From Apostichopus japonicus (Eukaryota; Echinodermata; Holothuroidea; Aspidochirotida; Stichopodidae), in assembly GCF_037975245.1 (NCBI RefSeq), contig NC_092562.1, forward strand, positions 4,394,001-4,458,000: DNA of 64,000 nt. The letters are read 5' to 3'. The position numbers and the translations under genes are program-made. Positions 50,901 through 64,000 of the stretch are shown one piece after another (position 1 is the stretch's first letter; each line of letters opens with the position of its first letter). The notes under the pieces are model-generated. The model was not told where the DNA came from. It searched no databases and saw nothing but the letters and a program-made list of their open reading frames with translations.

Positions 50901-53900
50901 AAACATACGCCCGCAAACCGGGTACGCAAATCCTGAATTCTGTGTATCAGTTCCCCACATCAAAATGACAATAACTACCAATCGCGAATTCAACTTCCTT
51001 AGTTATTTCTACGAATATCTCATTTCACCCCAAATATTGCCTTTCTTTCAATTTGATATGCATATTTGTCATCAGTTTGACTGTAGACAGTGACGTATTG
51101 GTGTAGGATATCCTAAGACTCTGCATTTGTATATCATTACAGGCAATGTCAACATAGACCTATACCACACTATGGTTTACACTATCGTTTTATGCACTGT
51201 TACTGTTATGTAAGCCTATGCTCCTTCCAATGAGACAGTAAAAAATAAACGTTATGCAATCATGAATGATCGATCAGAAAAACAAATCTTCACTATTAGG
51301 TCCCATTTAGTATCGTATGGTTGCCGGGTCTATATACAGTCGCTTAAGTCTAGCCTGACGGTAATGGGTAGGCCTACTCCCGAGCACAATCTCTTCGTTA
51401 TAGCTCTCTTACCCCGTAAGACACGGTAGGATACACAGTTCTGGTAAGTTGAAGCAATTGTTTATAAACTTATGACTTTGCAGACCGTGGAAAAACAAAC
51501 TATTGCATAAAGTTTGTAGAACACACAGAATGGTTTCAGTAATGGAATCAATTTATACAGGTAAGTTTATTGGTATAATACTCCCTGGAAATTTCCTACC
51601 TCGTAACTTTCGTGTTAAACTTTTTTATCATATTTTGGTTTATACATGTCCCTTATATGCTACCGTAGTTTCCCTTTGCGCACCTAGGGTCAAATTTCCT
51701 GAGGTACTTAGCATGGATTTTGGACTAAGTTCATACCCCCAATTTTAAGTCATCTGAAGAAACTGATGTTAACGCCCATTTCTACCCATATGTTCATTTG
51801 TAAGTATGGACTAAAACCATGTGAAAGGTCTTGTGTCATGTGTAGAATTAACGTAGGCTATCCTACTGTGACTTGTTTGTAAAGCAGGTTAATACATTCC
51901 TCGATAGGCCTAACTTAGACATAGGTTATCCCAGGCTAAGATAGGCTATGGATAGGCCATAACCTTTTGGCTAATTGGTCCATTACATTAGTCATTACTG
52001 TACTAGCCCTAGTAGTGGTAGGCCTGATGTTAGGCTACAAAAGGCCTAGGCTACTACTGTACCAGTATCACTAGTAATACTGAGTACAACTAGGCTTGTC
52101 CTAACCTTAGCGGTAGTATAAACTATAAAGTATTACCATTGGTCAGAAGTTAGAGAGCACATTATAACGAAATGAGTATCATTATTTGGACATTTATTTG
52201 ACAGCGATTGATTTTTACATCGAAATGTATTGCCACTGCATACTGGCTACAGTAAGTTAGTAACTAACAACTTAATTTCTCATTCTGTGCTTGCTTCCAA
52301 CAGTTGTTACTTGTTATAGTTTATACTTAGCCTAGACTAAAGTAAGGCCTAAGTTAATTAGGCTGAGAGATAAAGTCACACTCAATGACATAGTAGTAGT
52401 ATTCTATTCTTTATCAGACAGTAAAAAGTTTAGCTGCTGAATCAGAATGGTGATCAATGCCCAAAGCAATTTACAAATGTTAGGCTATGTTCATTGTCAC
52501 ATATAAACTAAGGAACTGTCCAACTTGGTTTTGTTCTTGACACATCAAATTCATTATCTGGTGATTAATTTTCCTTGAAAATTAGGTAATGGAAATAGGG
52601 GAATGGCCTATAGGCCCTAGGTAGTAAAATGATATAATTCTGTGAGGCAAACATTCAGATCTGTAAAGTGGAGAAAACAGCCCTAAAACTCGTTTTACCC
52701 CTTTTAGGGGAGTTGAGTAGTATCACTCCAGATCACTCCAGAAGATTGATTGATGATTTTGGCTGGCTATTTCTCTATTAGCACATTCTGCCGAGTCAGC
52801 TTGATACACAACCCACAAAGTAGTTTTTAAGTATTTTCTTCAACAGTTTTACCCATAAATTTGTGTACTGGCTATTTGTGTGCTGACATTTGAATATCAC
52901 AAATTGATACTGCAATCCTCAAAGTATCCCATTTTAGATAAATTAGTTTTGAAATTAGCACAGCACAGTGCATATTATGAAGTTTTTATTTTACAGGTAC
53001 AGCACTGTCACTATATACTGTATAGCCTAACAATATAAGTAACAATTACCTAATCAATATTCTTTGATGAATTTCTAATAATGCTGTAAATCAGTTATGG
53101 CAGGAAAACCATTGCATGATCACTTGGGGACACTTATCTATGTTTCCTTTTTAAGAGCTTGGTGGAGAAAAAATGATTTTTTTTTTTTGAGTCTGCACAG
53201 AAACAGGGTAATGTGTTCCTTCAAACAAATTTGTAGTGATTAAAACCTTACAGAATATGCTATCATTTAGCACAGTTAATACCAGACATGGATGGGATGG
53301 CTTCAATTCCTCATTAGTTTCAATCAGTCTATTAATTCTCAAGACTATTGCGGTGTGGTTTTGCAAGTGTTGATTCCAACTGACAGATTTAACAATGTTG
53401 ATGTGAAAAATCTCCAAAATGCTACATTATCCTCCCCTCCCCTCGCCCCCCCCTTTGTATTATTAACAATTTTACAGCACCCTTACAATCTCTGTGACTT
53501 ACTTTCAGTGGTGTTTAATCCTGTTTGAATTCTTCAGCAGCAAAGTATTGTAATGGGACTGACAATGAATTGGAGAATTTTTGGCAGTCTTTTTACACAG
53601 TTGGGAAGTTTTATTTAATGATGGTAAACTTTCCTCAGTCCAGTCCAAGGTAAAATAGCTGTACATTCTAAAAATAAACTGGAAAAGGAACTTGTTCCTG
53701 ATAAGCATCGATAGGCACGGATAACCACCAATAGCCAATGCCTTTAATTTCTTTTCACTGATAGTATCCAGGGTCCTCGACCCACATATAAAAGCAAGCG
53801 ATATTTGGGTGAACATTTCACTGGATGTTTTGGTTTTCCTTGGGAACAAGCTGCCATAAATAATCATGCAAGAATCTTGATGAAGATCTATTGCAAATTG

Positions 53901-56900
53901 GCTCCCAAAGTAAGCTAACTTTTCATTCTTTTTTCCCTTTGTCTTCTGTTTTGAATGATATCAGTCTATTAACTCTTTGTAATACATCCACGTTAGGTCA
54001 TGGAATCTTTCAAGATATCATTGCTTCCAACAGGTGCAGGAAATGTATCGTTTAGTCAAGTGTTTGGTGCTACAGTAAATTTGTAATCTAAATGTTTGGC
54101 TTGTATATCTGGCGAATAACTTCTGGCAGGAACTTAAGGATTGTATGATTTACTAAAACTGATAGCATAATGTGGTTGTATGTGTATTTGAACTGTTTAT
54201 TTTTGTAATAACTGTACAGCTTTGAAGTAATTGTTAAGGGAAAAAAACTGTTTTGAAGTACAGAATAAAGCAAAAGAAAAACAACTTTCATACTAAAACC
54301 ATTTAATGTTGAATCACACTGCAATAAATAATTGTTATTTTCATGTTCATTCGACAGTTGAACTGTATTTTCCATCGCCTAGTTTTTTCGAGTACATGAT
54401 TTTTCAAATGTAATTGTAAATTCTCCGCCCGTTTCTGTTTTTTACCTCCATGGTTTTACCTGTGTGACAAAAAAACAACAAATGGAATGCAACCTTTAAG
54501 GGTGTGCATGATCACCTGCCAAGATGTAACCGTAGAACTTCTCTCTCGGCTAGGGGCACACCTGTTTCATTTACCTTGACATGCTTTTCATGAAGGTGTT
54601 GAATGTCAAAGTAGAAAGTTGAAATATGTGGGTGGCAAACAGTAATATCTTCATACTACACATGATCATTTCTGGACTACCATTTCACATAGTTGTGCAG
54701 GGATAATGCTAATCCAATCACAAGTAAACCCAATGTACTTCTGCAAATGTTTTATCATTGGTCCAGTCCATGTTTCCCAAGGCAACCCTCTTACCCTATA
54801 TTGCCTCTTTGATCTTGTTGGTAGACAGAGGTTATAAGGCGGAGGAACGGGCAGTTCCCCTCTAAGAAATCTCTCCCGTCCCTCCCCTTGCCCCACTCCC
54901 TCCTTCCCTCTCCCTAATCTCCACTAGTCTTCTATCCCTCTACCTCCCATTATCCCCACTCCCTCTCCTCTTCCTCCCTTTTTCCTTTCCTTAATCCCTC
55001 CCCCTCCGATCCCCTCCCCTACCCCACCATCTGAAATATAACTGTGATATCTAAGTTACATGTACACTTCCTCCAGCTTTTGCAACAAAATTCTGATTTC
55101 TGATCCATTCCATTCCTTTCCTTTTTTTTTAACCCCAACTGAAGGATTACCATATAAGGTACCATCCCCTGCCCCTCCACATTTTCTTTTTGCCTTTCTT
55201 TTTTGTACAGGAATGGCAAACTAAGTATGATAAAAGGAGCATTTGGCCCTTTTGTACTAGCTCAAAGGTTATCAGGTGTAAGTTCCTACTATTGTAGTAC
55301 CAGTGCTTGTAAATATTTGATCTTATTGTACTCCAGTTAAGTAATTGTTTCTTTTGGGGGCATAAACAATTTTCAGCCCTCATAAATTCAATTTCCATAC
55401 CACCCCAGAACCACTTGAAGAGGTCAAAAAGAGTTGAAATTCCTGAAAAATGCAGAATCAGAAAATATACATGAATAAATAATAAAAAAACCTTTGTAAC
55501 TCCAGGTCTTTTAGTTTTTTTTGATTGATTGTAATTATTTCTATATCAAAGTAAAGCCCTAAATTTGGTTAAGGCTGCTGTTGTATTCTTTATTTTCAGT
55601 CGTTGGCATAATAAGAACTAGCTTTTTTTTGGGGGGGGGGTGGGTGGGTGGGATGGGGCTCATCTGAGGGTAAAGCACTACCAGGATGAAAACTATAACA
55701 AATCCCAAAAGGAGAGTGGTACAAATGGAGATTGGAGGGTTGGGTAGGCAGTGGTAGTGGGGCGAGGGGGGGGGGGCAGGTGGTGTGTGCTGAGGGAGGG
55801 TTTTTATCTGAGGTATATTTTTGGTTGATAATGGTTGTCAGTGATTGGTACTGCATAGTGGTACCAATGCACTGGGGGCACAGGAACTGTCTTAAGTCCT
55901 TACCTCAGAGGTCAGACCATTATTCATTAATGTTAAAATCTGTTGTCTATGGCCGGGCAGTACCACATCCATGTCAAAATCATCATTGTGAAAGTTTCTG
56001 GATGGTCTGTCCCATTCCCCTGGCCATTAATTTACTTCCTGTACCCATACACCATTACAGCCTGCAAGATTGATTTACTATGGATGGTATGAAATTATGA
56101 ATTAGTGTTTGTTTTTTTGGCGTGGAAAGTATGCCAATTAGTCAATATAACCTAAGGAATACACAACTTGCTTGTCTCACTGTTCTCACAGTTAGTTTAA
56201 GTTGTCTCCATCGGAATCACAGCTTGGAACAAACCTTTAAAAACGAGTCTCAGCTGAGTCGTTAGTGATTGTTGGAAACATTACCCCCTGCACTGGTCAA
56301 ACCACGGCCAAATGGGAATGAACCAAACAGAACATTGACTAAAAAAACTTTTGTAAACATTCTCTAAGCCTTGGCCTTGTTTTTCATTGTTAACAAAAAT
56401 ATATCGAAAAACAAACTGATGATGATAATGTAAAGATACTCACATCTGATGGAAGAGCGAAAACTTCTGCTTAACAACAACAAACAGCATCTGTATCTTA
56501 CTATACCAGATCACTTTTGAAATTCCAAAAATCACTAAACCATCTGACTTTGAACCTGTCTGTCATCCCTATTCATTAAATGGAGGCGGAGATTTTGATG
56601 AGTCTGAGCTATTGATGATTGTCAAAAGGGTTTGATTCATTGAACCTGGTATCAAGTAATAGAGGGGAGTACAATAGGTGGATTAGACAGTATTAAGTTT
56701 AACTGACAGTTCACTGCCTTTGTTGTTCTTTTAAATCCTCTTAGCCGGTCCAAAGGATGGGGGAGGGAAAGTTGGACAAGGGGAGTGTAAAAACATGAAT
56801 AGGTTTTCTTTTGCCTTTCTTTCCTAGTGTTCATTGGCAGACTGTAATTATTGGAAGTTTGACAATGTAGGCATTTTTTGATTGGCTAACTATGTCATTA

Positions 56901-56938
56901 ACTGTTTTTCTGGTTTGTTGCTGATTGTCAAATTTTGA

Positions 56939-57015
<77 letters not shown>

Positions 57016-57037
57016 TATATATATAATTATATATATA

Positions 57038-57073
<36 letters not shown>

Positions 57074-59316
57074 TATATATATATATATATACATATATGT
57101 ATCAAAAATTGAAAGGCCCCATGTTGAAGTATTTTGAAATACATTCATGTTGCAAAATCATGTCAGCATATTGTTATCATGTGAAAACCCATCAAATTGT
57201 GCATTTCGTTGCCTGCATTATTTTCTTTTCACATGATTTATTATAACCATGTCGTCATCACATCGCTGCTTAATCGGCGCTGTATAGCAATAACGTCATT
57301 TCAGTGATCATAAACAGCAGAAGTGCAAGGTACCATAAACCGTAGATCGGATCTATATTTAGCAAGACCGTAGTAAACTGTCTTCTTTTACAACCTGTAT
57401 ACATGCTACTATTTATTGGATTATCTGTAAACTTTGTAAGCAGCTCTATCTCAGCCTCCAGTAGTTCTTAAAACAATTAATCTTTGAAACTGGGAATTTA
57501 TGTTGGCCTACACTCAGGTAATGGGACAGTTTAAAGGAAGACTTTAGGTAGAAAGAACTTAATGTTAAATGTATCAAAGAACAAAAAATAAAGGAAAGGT
57601 GGGGGGGGGGGGGGGGGTTGAACACTTTTCTTATAGTGACCTGTTGGTTTACAAAACTTGCACACAATATAATTGAGCTGTTCTTCAGTCCTTACTGTTG
57701 GTAGTGGCAATCACTATTCAATGCCCTCCCCCCCCCATTCCAACCTCCGTCCTGAGATGTGCCAACCAGAAGGTACAATGGCTGCAGCCTACCTTGTATA
57801 CTGAATAACCATTAATTGCAAACCCAATTTCATACGATACAATCCTGTTAGGAATCACAAGAGAAATTCAGTGTTAGATGTTCTGAAGTATTTTTTTCTT
57901 TCTTAAATAAGTGAACGACAAAAAACTGAATGAGAAATTTAATGTTTGTAAATGTGTATCAATGTCATGTTAGGAGGTCATTGCTTCTATTCCCATTTTT
58001 TCGGCCACCAAATATCTTTAAAATTTTCCAGTATGTTTTTATAATATTCCAGTCAGTTTCCCATTGTTCAATTACAAACCATGAAAATCCAGGAATTGAG
58101 TGCAGGCAACCCGAATATGCTTGGTTGGACAACCAAAATTGTCCAAGTTTCAACCAGAAAAATTCATGAAATATTTCTCCTCCATATATAGATAATGATA
58201 TAATAAAGATTAATGAATTATCTTGTGAGACTCCCGTCACGTATGGGAAGAGTTGACACTCCAAAAATGCTTGGTATTTGCTTTCAGGTATTAATGATTT
58301 CCATAACATTACTGTTACATTGGCATGATCTGGGAACTTTGCTATACTATGGATATTAACATTAATACTGCACTATTTAATAAACTGTTCCTGATGTTCT
58401 TTTCGTGGACTTTGCACCAGATAATACACAGGGGTATCATGTTTGCAACATTGAAAAAAAAAAATCTTGACTTATCACTCCGGTGTCAATCAAGCACAAG
58501 CTATTTAAGGACACCTTTCTTTTCTTTTCTCTTTTTTTTTCCTCCCCTATTCTATCTCAATTCTATGAAAAGGTTTGACTAACTAAACCAAATCACTGAT
58601 ACCCCAATTAATATCACTTCCTCAGTGATCTCCCTGACAAATATTATTTTCTAGTAGACCTTGAACAATTAAACTCCTTCCCCTCCCCAAACTTTGGTTC
58701 CCACCACAGAAGCCCAGAATGAATGACAGGTGATCATTAACTGGTGGGCTTGGAAATCAGTTAATCCCCAGAGGCTTGATTTCTCAGAACTGGCAGCTTA
58801 CCTGTGTAGCCAATGCTGGAAGAATAGGGGTTGGCTGGAATGGGAAAAAACCACAAGAATGCTCAGGACTTTCTGCATTCCAAACAAAACAGTTAGTTTG
58901 ACATTAGAGGTGTTAGAAAGTTTATGTGACAATATGCTTGGTAGGTGGGTGGGGAGGCAGGAGGAGGGCCAAAGGGTTTAAGGTATAAAAAGAAGTGGCA
59001 CATCTGACAGCGCTCTTACTTTAAAAAAAAAATCCACAGTGGGACGTAATTTGATTGTCGGTTTTGTTCTGTTCGATTCTTCTTCGCTCACCTGCACAAG
59101 GCATATTTGATCAAGATAAATTAAGTCAACGAGGGAAGGAAGGAAAAAAAAAATATATATATATATATACATAGGAAGGACGAGAGATTCGCGTGTGTGT
59201 GTGAGTGAGTGGATACCCATTTCTGATTTGTATTCTCTGTTGACAGCGAAGACTTGCCAGTCGTGGATAGCCGGCCGACTGTATAACACTGACCCGAAGG
59301 AAAGCTGAGATCATCC
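47915..59316. other. Gene-poor stretch upstream of the cytokine-receptor-like gene
   Basis: About 11 kb. Holds the 21-bp minisatellite at 49283-49790, the AT microsatellite at 56939-57090, G runs at 55630, 55767 and 57600, a TAGGCCTA-rich section at 51840-52110, and a CT-rich tract at 54850-55020. A 12-bp-stem hairpin (ATTGCTCACCCA / complement) lies at 48208-48256. The last 300 bp should include the 5' UTR and promoter of the receptor-like gene; no TATA box is clear. Confidence 0.5.
49283..49790. repeat. 21-22-bp minisatellite (CTGTTACTTGGCTTTTCTTTG)n Confidence 0.
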
Positions 59317-62300
59317 ATGACCGAGATGGGAGGAAGGAAACGCCAAGGAAGTCTAGCCGTAATATCTGGCACCTTGTTGGCCATCAGTGTGATTATAGAA
59401 ACTTGCTTCAAATTTACAAATGCCATTGAAGGTGAGTTATTCTATCACAACTTTTTGTTTCTCTATTTCCTTTTTATTTTTTCGTGTTTTGTTTGTTTAT
59501 TTGTTTGTTTGTTTGTTTATTTCTTTTATTGTATTACCATTATTTTTCTGGAAAGGCAATTTGCATTTCTTGATTTAGTTGTTTTATATAAATAGAAGGC
59601 AATTTAAAAAAATAAAAATTGGATTAGGATAGTGTTGGTGGGGTGGTGGTTGGGGGGGGGGTTATGGTGGGGCAATGAGAAGAAGAAAAGCAAACTAAAG
59701 TTTTACAAAGAAAACAACTTTAGGGAAGTAAAAACAAATAAGGGAAATTGATAGAAAGTACTGTATTGAACCTGTTTCTTACTAAGGTATATCTTTAGAA
59801 ATGGTAGGGTGGGGGGGGGGGGTGATGGACGGGAGGAGTTTAGGACAGGAAAAAATAGGGGTATAAAAGCATTCACTCACTCCGAAAAAATCCACATTGG
59901 TATAAAATTTGATCTATCAGTATATTATGGGACACATTAAATCTTATTTGACATGCAGATCGGTGATTTACAGCTTCAGCAAATATTTTTTTTTTTTTTT
60001 ACAATTGTCACAAAAGTTTGTTGGTATAGCCAGTTTCTTGCTAAGTAACTACACCTCAGTAACCAATACTAAATCTGCTGTAGGATGTAGGCTGACTGTG
60101 ATCTCTTCAAGTGATAGTACCTATTTTGACCTTTATTCAGTGGTATATTTTGTAAATTGCTGCTAGTAACCATAGCGACCAGAGAGAAGCCACTTTAATT
60201 ATTTGTGGGAAATGAAGGATGGGGAAAAAATTAATCAGTTATTAATCATTGCAAAACTTGATTAAAAAACAATATTTTAACTGACTGAAATTTTAAGTGG
60301 TCATTGGCAGTTAGAGAGGGAGAGGGTGTGGGGGGGGGGGGGGGTGTGGCAGGAGGTGGATTGGGTGAGGGAATGGGGATAAGAAAGGTAATTAAGAGTG
60401 GCAGAGTTTCAGCACCCACTCTTAATTGGGTATGGTTTATGATTAAAAGCATTGTTCACATCAAGTTTTGCTTTTTCCTATTCTGTGGAAACTGTAAAAT
60501 AGTGCTTACTTAACAAAGCAAAGTTTGAAGTTTACATTGTTTTTATTATAAATTAATTTTTTGTCCAATTTCCCACATAATGTAGCCTCGGTAACAGCTG
60601 ACCAAATTGCCCTTTGGGGGTCCACAGTGACAGTTGCTTGTACTATCAACGATCTCCAGCCTCTGTCCGCGTCTGAAATTCTCTGGTACAAAGATTCTCC
60701 GGAGGAAGCCCTGCCCGGGGCCCTCAGCCAAGTCGTCGGTAACTCGACCACGTCCAGACTGACTTTGTCGGTCGTCACCGATGAAGACACCGGTACCTAC
60801 TACTGCGCCCTACCATCCGATGGCAAGGATGTGTCTCTCTACAAGTCATCTAGAGTTGTTGTCGGAAGTAAGTTAAATAACTCTCATTTTCATATCATTT
60901 CATTAACCGGGGGGAAGGGGAGGGTCAAAGATTGGTTGAGGAGGAGGAGGAGGAGGGGAAGGGAGGGCATAAGACATGATGACGTTTTCGCAGTTTTTCT
61001 TTCTGCATCCCATCGCACCCTACCCTCCATATTTACCGGCAGTGGTTTTGGGGAGAAAAACAAGGTTAGGACGAAAGGTAAGGGGATGCTACACCCAATC
61101 GAAAGCTATGGAAAATTGATTGTCAAAAAACCAAACATAAAGACAGTCATCCAAGCCTTCTTTATTCTGCTTTGTAATAATCAAAGTAATGCACAAAATG
61201 ACAAAAATTATATATTTTGATTAATATTCAAAATTGTTGACTACTTCCCATCATTATTTGACGACATAATGAAACTTAGCATATGTGAGTGAAGACAAGC
61301 TAGTTGCCCTGGTTTGGGTATGTTACTGCCGCATTTTGGGAATTTTCCTGCAGTAGTTTGGGGATTTTACTTTAAATACTGTAGTACTACCCAAATGCAA
61401 TCAAGAAAGCTTGTTTGACTACCAACTTAAGTAGGTTGTGTACCAAGGCACTGCAGCCTTGTGTAAATTTTATAGCTTTATAACAGAAAGATATTCAGTC
61501 CATTCTGGGCAATGTACATGATCTTGATAAAGAGCTGTTTTTTTTTTTCTTCCTATTCTTTGTGGTTTCTGAAGCACCTTTATCATTCATTCTATTTTTT
61601 TTTAAATGTCAACTTGTGACAGGCCTAAGTATACCCTGCACTTCTTTTTTCTTTTTTTTTTCTTTTTTAAATTCTGTTTGCTATGTCAACCCAAAAAAAA
61701 CACAGGAAAGTTAAATAACTTAACTTAAGTGGGCTTTAAAGCACAGCACCTTTTGCATACCCTGGTAGCTATAAATCTGCTTGCATTTGCCTATCTCAGG
61801 CAGTCGGAACGACACTCTTTGATTCTTCGTACATAAAAAACAGTCTTTTCTTAACTGCAATCGGTCCAAGCCGCATCGCGTGCTAAGGTTTTTTTTCTGT
61901 TGTTTGATACTCATCAATGAAAGACCCACAAAATAACCACCACATGTAAACATGTTTTATTCTAGGGTAGGGCGAAGGCCACGGTGTCATTCGGCAATCT
62001 GATCAAACTTTGACTACTGTAGGTATTATTGAGTTGCTTCATTCATTTGGCAAGATACCCTCACCACAATGTAAAGAAACCTTTTACCAAAACCCTTGTT
62101 TTTTTTTTTCCCTTTCTTTTTTACGTCTCTCTGCGGTTTTTGATTTTCATAACTTTAACCTTGTCTTTGTGTTCTCTGGACAATTACCCATTGAACCTGA
62201 CGCATGATCTTACTTTTTGGAGGTTACCTTGATTATATCGATTTCCATGGCGATTTTTAATTACATGATATATATTTGTTCAAGGTTGTCAATCGTGGCA

Positions 62301-64000
62301 AAAGTAGTTCTCGTTAGTTCTCGTAAGTAGTTCTCGTTAGCTAAAATTTATTCCTATAAAGTAGCAAGCAGCTGATCTGTCACTCGAAAAGTATTCCATG
62401 TATCGATTTTTGCAGCGTTCAACTATTCATTTTTTATGAGCTCTAAGAAATTTATCTAACTGTGGTGTCATAATTTTAATGGTCTTCTATTTAAGCAACT
62501 CAAAATCACACATATTGTAAATAATTTGTGAATTCCAGTGTTTAATGTAGCTCAACCCATGGAGGTAAAACCTCCATGCTCAACCATAGTTTTGAAGGGC
62601 AGGTTTGTGGGTGATGGTGGGAGGTGGTGTGTTATGGAGGGGTGGGGGTTGAAGGCCTGTGGGAACTGAATGCAGTTTTGTGGGGGGTGAGAGGTGGCAT
62701 GTTAGGGAGGGGTGGGGGTTGAAAGCCTGTAGGAACTGAATGTATGAATGCACAGACTGAGAATGGTGCAAAATATTTTCTACTGGTTATGTTTCAGTAA
62801 GTATATATGCAGCATGTTATAGGGTTATGACACTCACCCCTATTAACTCATCAAAGGTCCAGTCTTTCTTCCTCTTGATCCTCTTGAAAATGTTGTCATC
62901 ATTATTTTGTTAAAAATCCAAGATCTCATTTGTTGGATTGGGCATTATTAAAGACTGGGAAGGAGGGAAGGCAAGGGGTTGGGCGGGGGGTTGGGCGGGG
63001 TGGGTGGAGGTTGCTATTTCTCTGTCCCACACCCTCTCCCCTGGTTCAATACAATTGATTATTTGTGCTTTAATCACGCTTGCAAAAATATTTGTTGTTT
63101 ACCATGGTTTTTTTTTTTGTTGCTCTTCTTATGATAGAATTACCTGCACCTGTAACCAACGTAGAGTGCCAAAGTAGAGACATGCTAGCATTCTGGTGTA
63201 CCTGGCAGCCCGGAGAAGATTCCTTACTGGATACACAGTACAGACTTCAATACAGAGGATTGTAAGTATATACTACTTCATTCACTTAATTACAGTATAG
63301 AACTAACAATCCTTGCCACGCAGAGCTCTCTGGAATTCCAGGATCATGGAATGGCAGGTTTTATGTGAAGCAGCTATGATGTCTAAATATTTCAAGTCAT
63401 AGTGTAAAAGCCGAGGATGTGTACCCATAGCGTCACAGTGGGAGACAGTTATGACATATAATTGAATGTAAGGAAATATCAGAGAGCTGTGCGGAAAAGG
63501 GGGGGGGGAAAAAAATAGTGAAAAACAACCGGTAACACTTGGAGGACATTCCTCTTATGTAAGACACTTAGGCCACCTGCAAGCTAGAAAGCAAAAAAAA
63601 AAAATGTTTTAAACAGAAGAAGTAAACAAGCAAAATTGATCAGGTCTGGAAGTTCCCAGTCTTTCGACATCGAAGAGTTTACGATCCAACTCCTCTGAAA
63701 GTGAGTGTGGCTCGTAAGCAGTGGTAAATAGCAATTAACTTTAATTAACTACCGCAGATGACTGGGTGCACAAACTATTCAGCTTAGTGATGGAAATGCG
63801 GACGCTGGCATCTTGGAGAAATCGAGAGGATATTTATAGCAGTCTCAGTCATGTATATGTGGAACGAATATAAGGGATATACCAAGAATTACCGCTCATG
63901 AAATAAATAAAAATACATTTTCTAGCTAACACGATCCCATGACAGATAGTAATACAGCAGCAGCATTGCCAAATTCATTCGGGGGGAAATAATTAGGTTT

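Overview
This is a 64 kb piece of an animal nuclear genome: AT-rich, with spliced genes and GT-AG introns, many microsatellites, many long G or C runs, and dense DNA-transposon debris. The three genes I can read have their closest remembered relatives in deuterostomes: PLAA, tartrate-resistant acid phosphatase (TRAP/ACP5), and an Ig plus cytokine-receptor protein like CRLF1/CNTFR/IL6R. I infer a marine invertebrate deuterostome, most likely an echinoderm (possibly a sea cucumber). No rRNA, mitochondrial or species-diagnostic marker confirms this.

Layout. 1-2566 (minus): the first two coding exons of PLAA, running off the left edge; both introns carry inverted-repeat elements. 5859-18737 (minus): a complete six-exon TRAP-type purple acid phosphatase of 363 codons. 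Its introns hold a hAT element with target-site duplication, two initiator-tRNA-like units, a tRNA-like SINE head, mini- and microsatellites and, in the 7.7 kb first intron, a 2.6 kb unit present about 2.5 times in tandem. 19.3-20.0 kb: another hAT-like element. 20258-27511 (minus): a full-length Ty3/Gypsy LTR retrotransposon with GTAT target duplications, primer-binding site and polypurine tract. Its gag and pol are broken, but an intact extra ORF in the env position encodes two C2H2 zinc fingers. 28-59 kb: gene-poor DNA with several short terminal-inverted-repeat elements, the most elaborate being a nested 1.7 kb element with ACGT palindrome arrays and a perfect 35-bp-arm hairpin (46215-47904). 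59317-63261 (plus): the first three coding exons of the class I cytokine-receptor-like gene, running off the right edge.

The genes do not form one pathway. PLAA is a WD40 ubiquitin-binding cofactor of p97/VCP, TRAP is a secreted or lysosomal di-metal phosphatase, and the receptor-like gene is extracellular signalling. All exon boundaries were read by eye from reading frame, splice sites and remembered family sequence, without transcript data or database searches.
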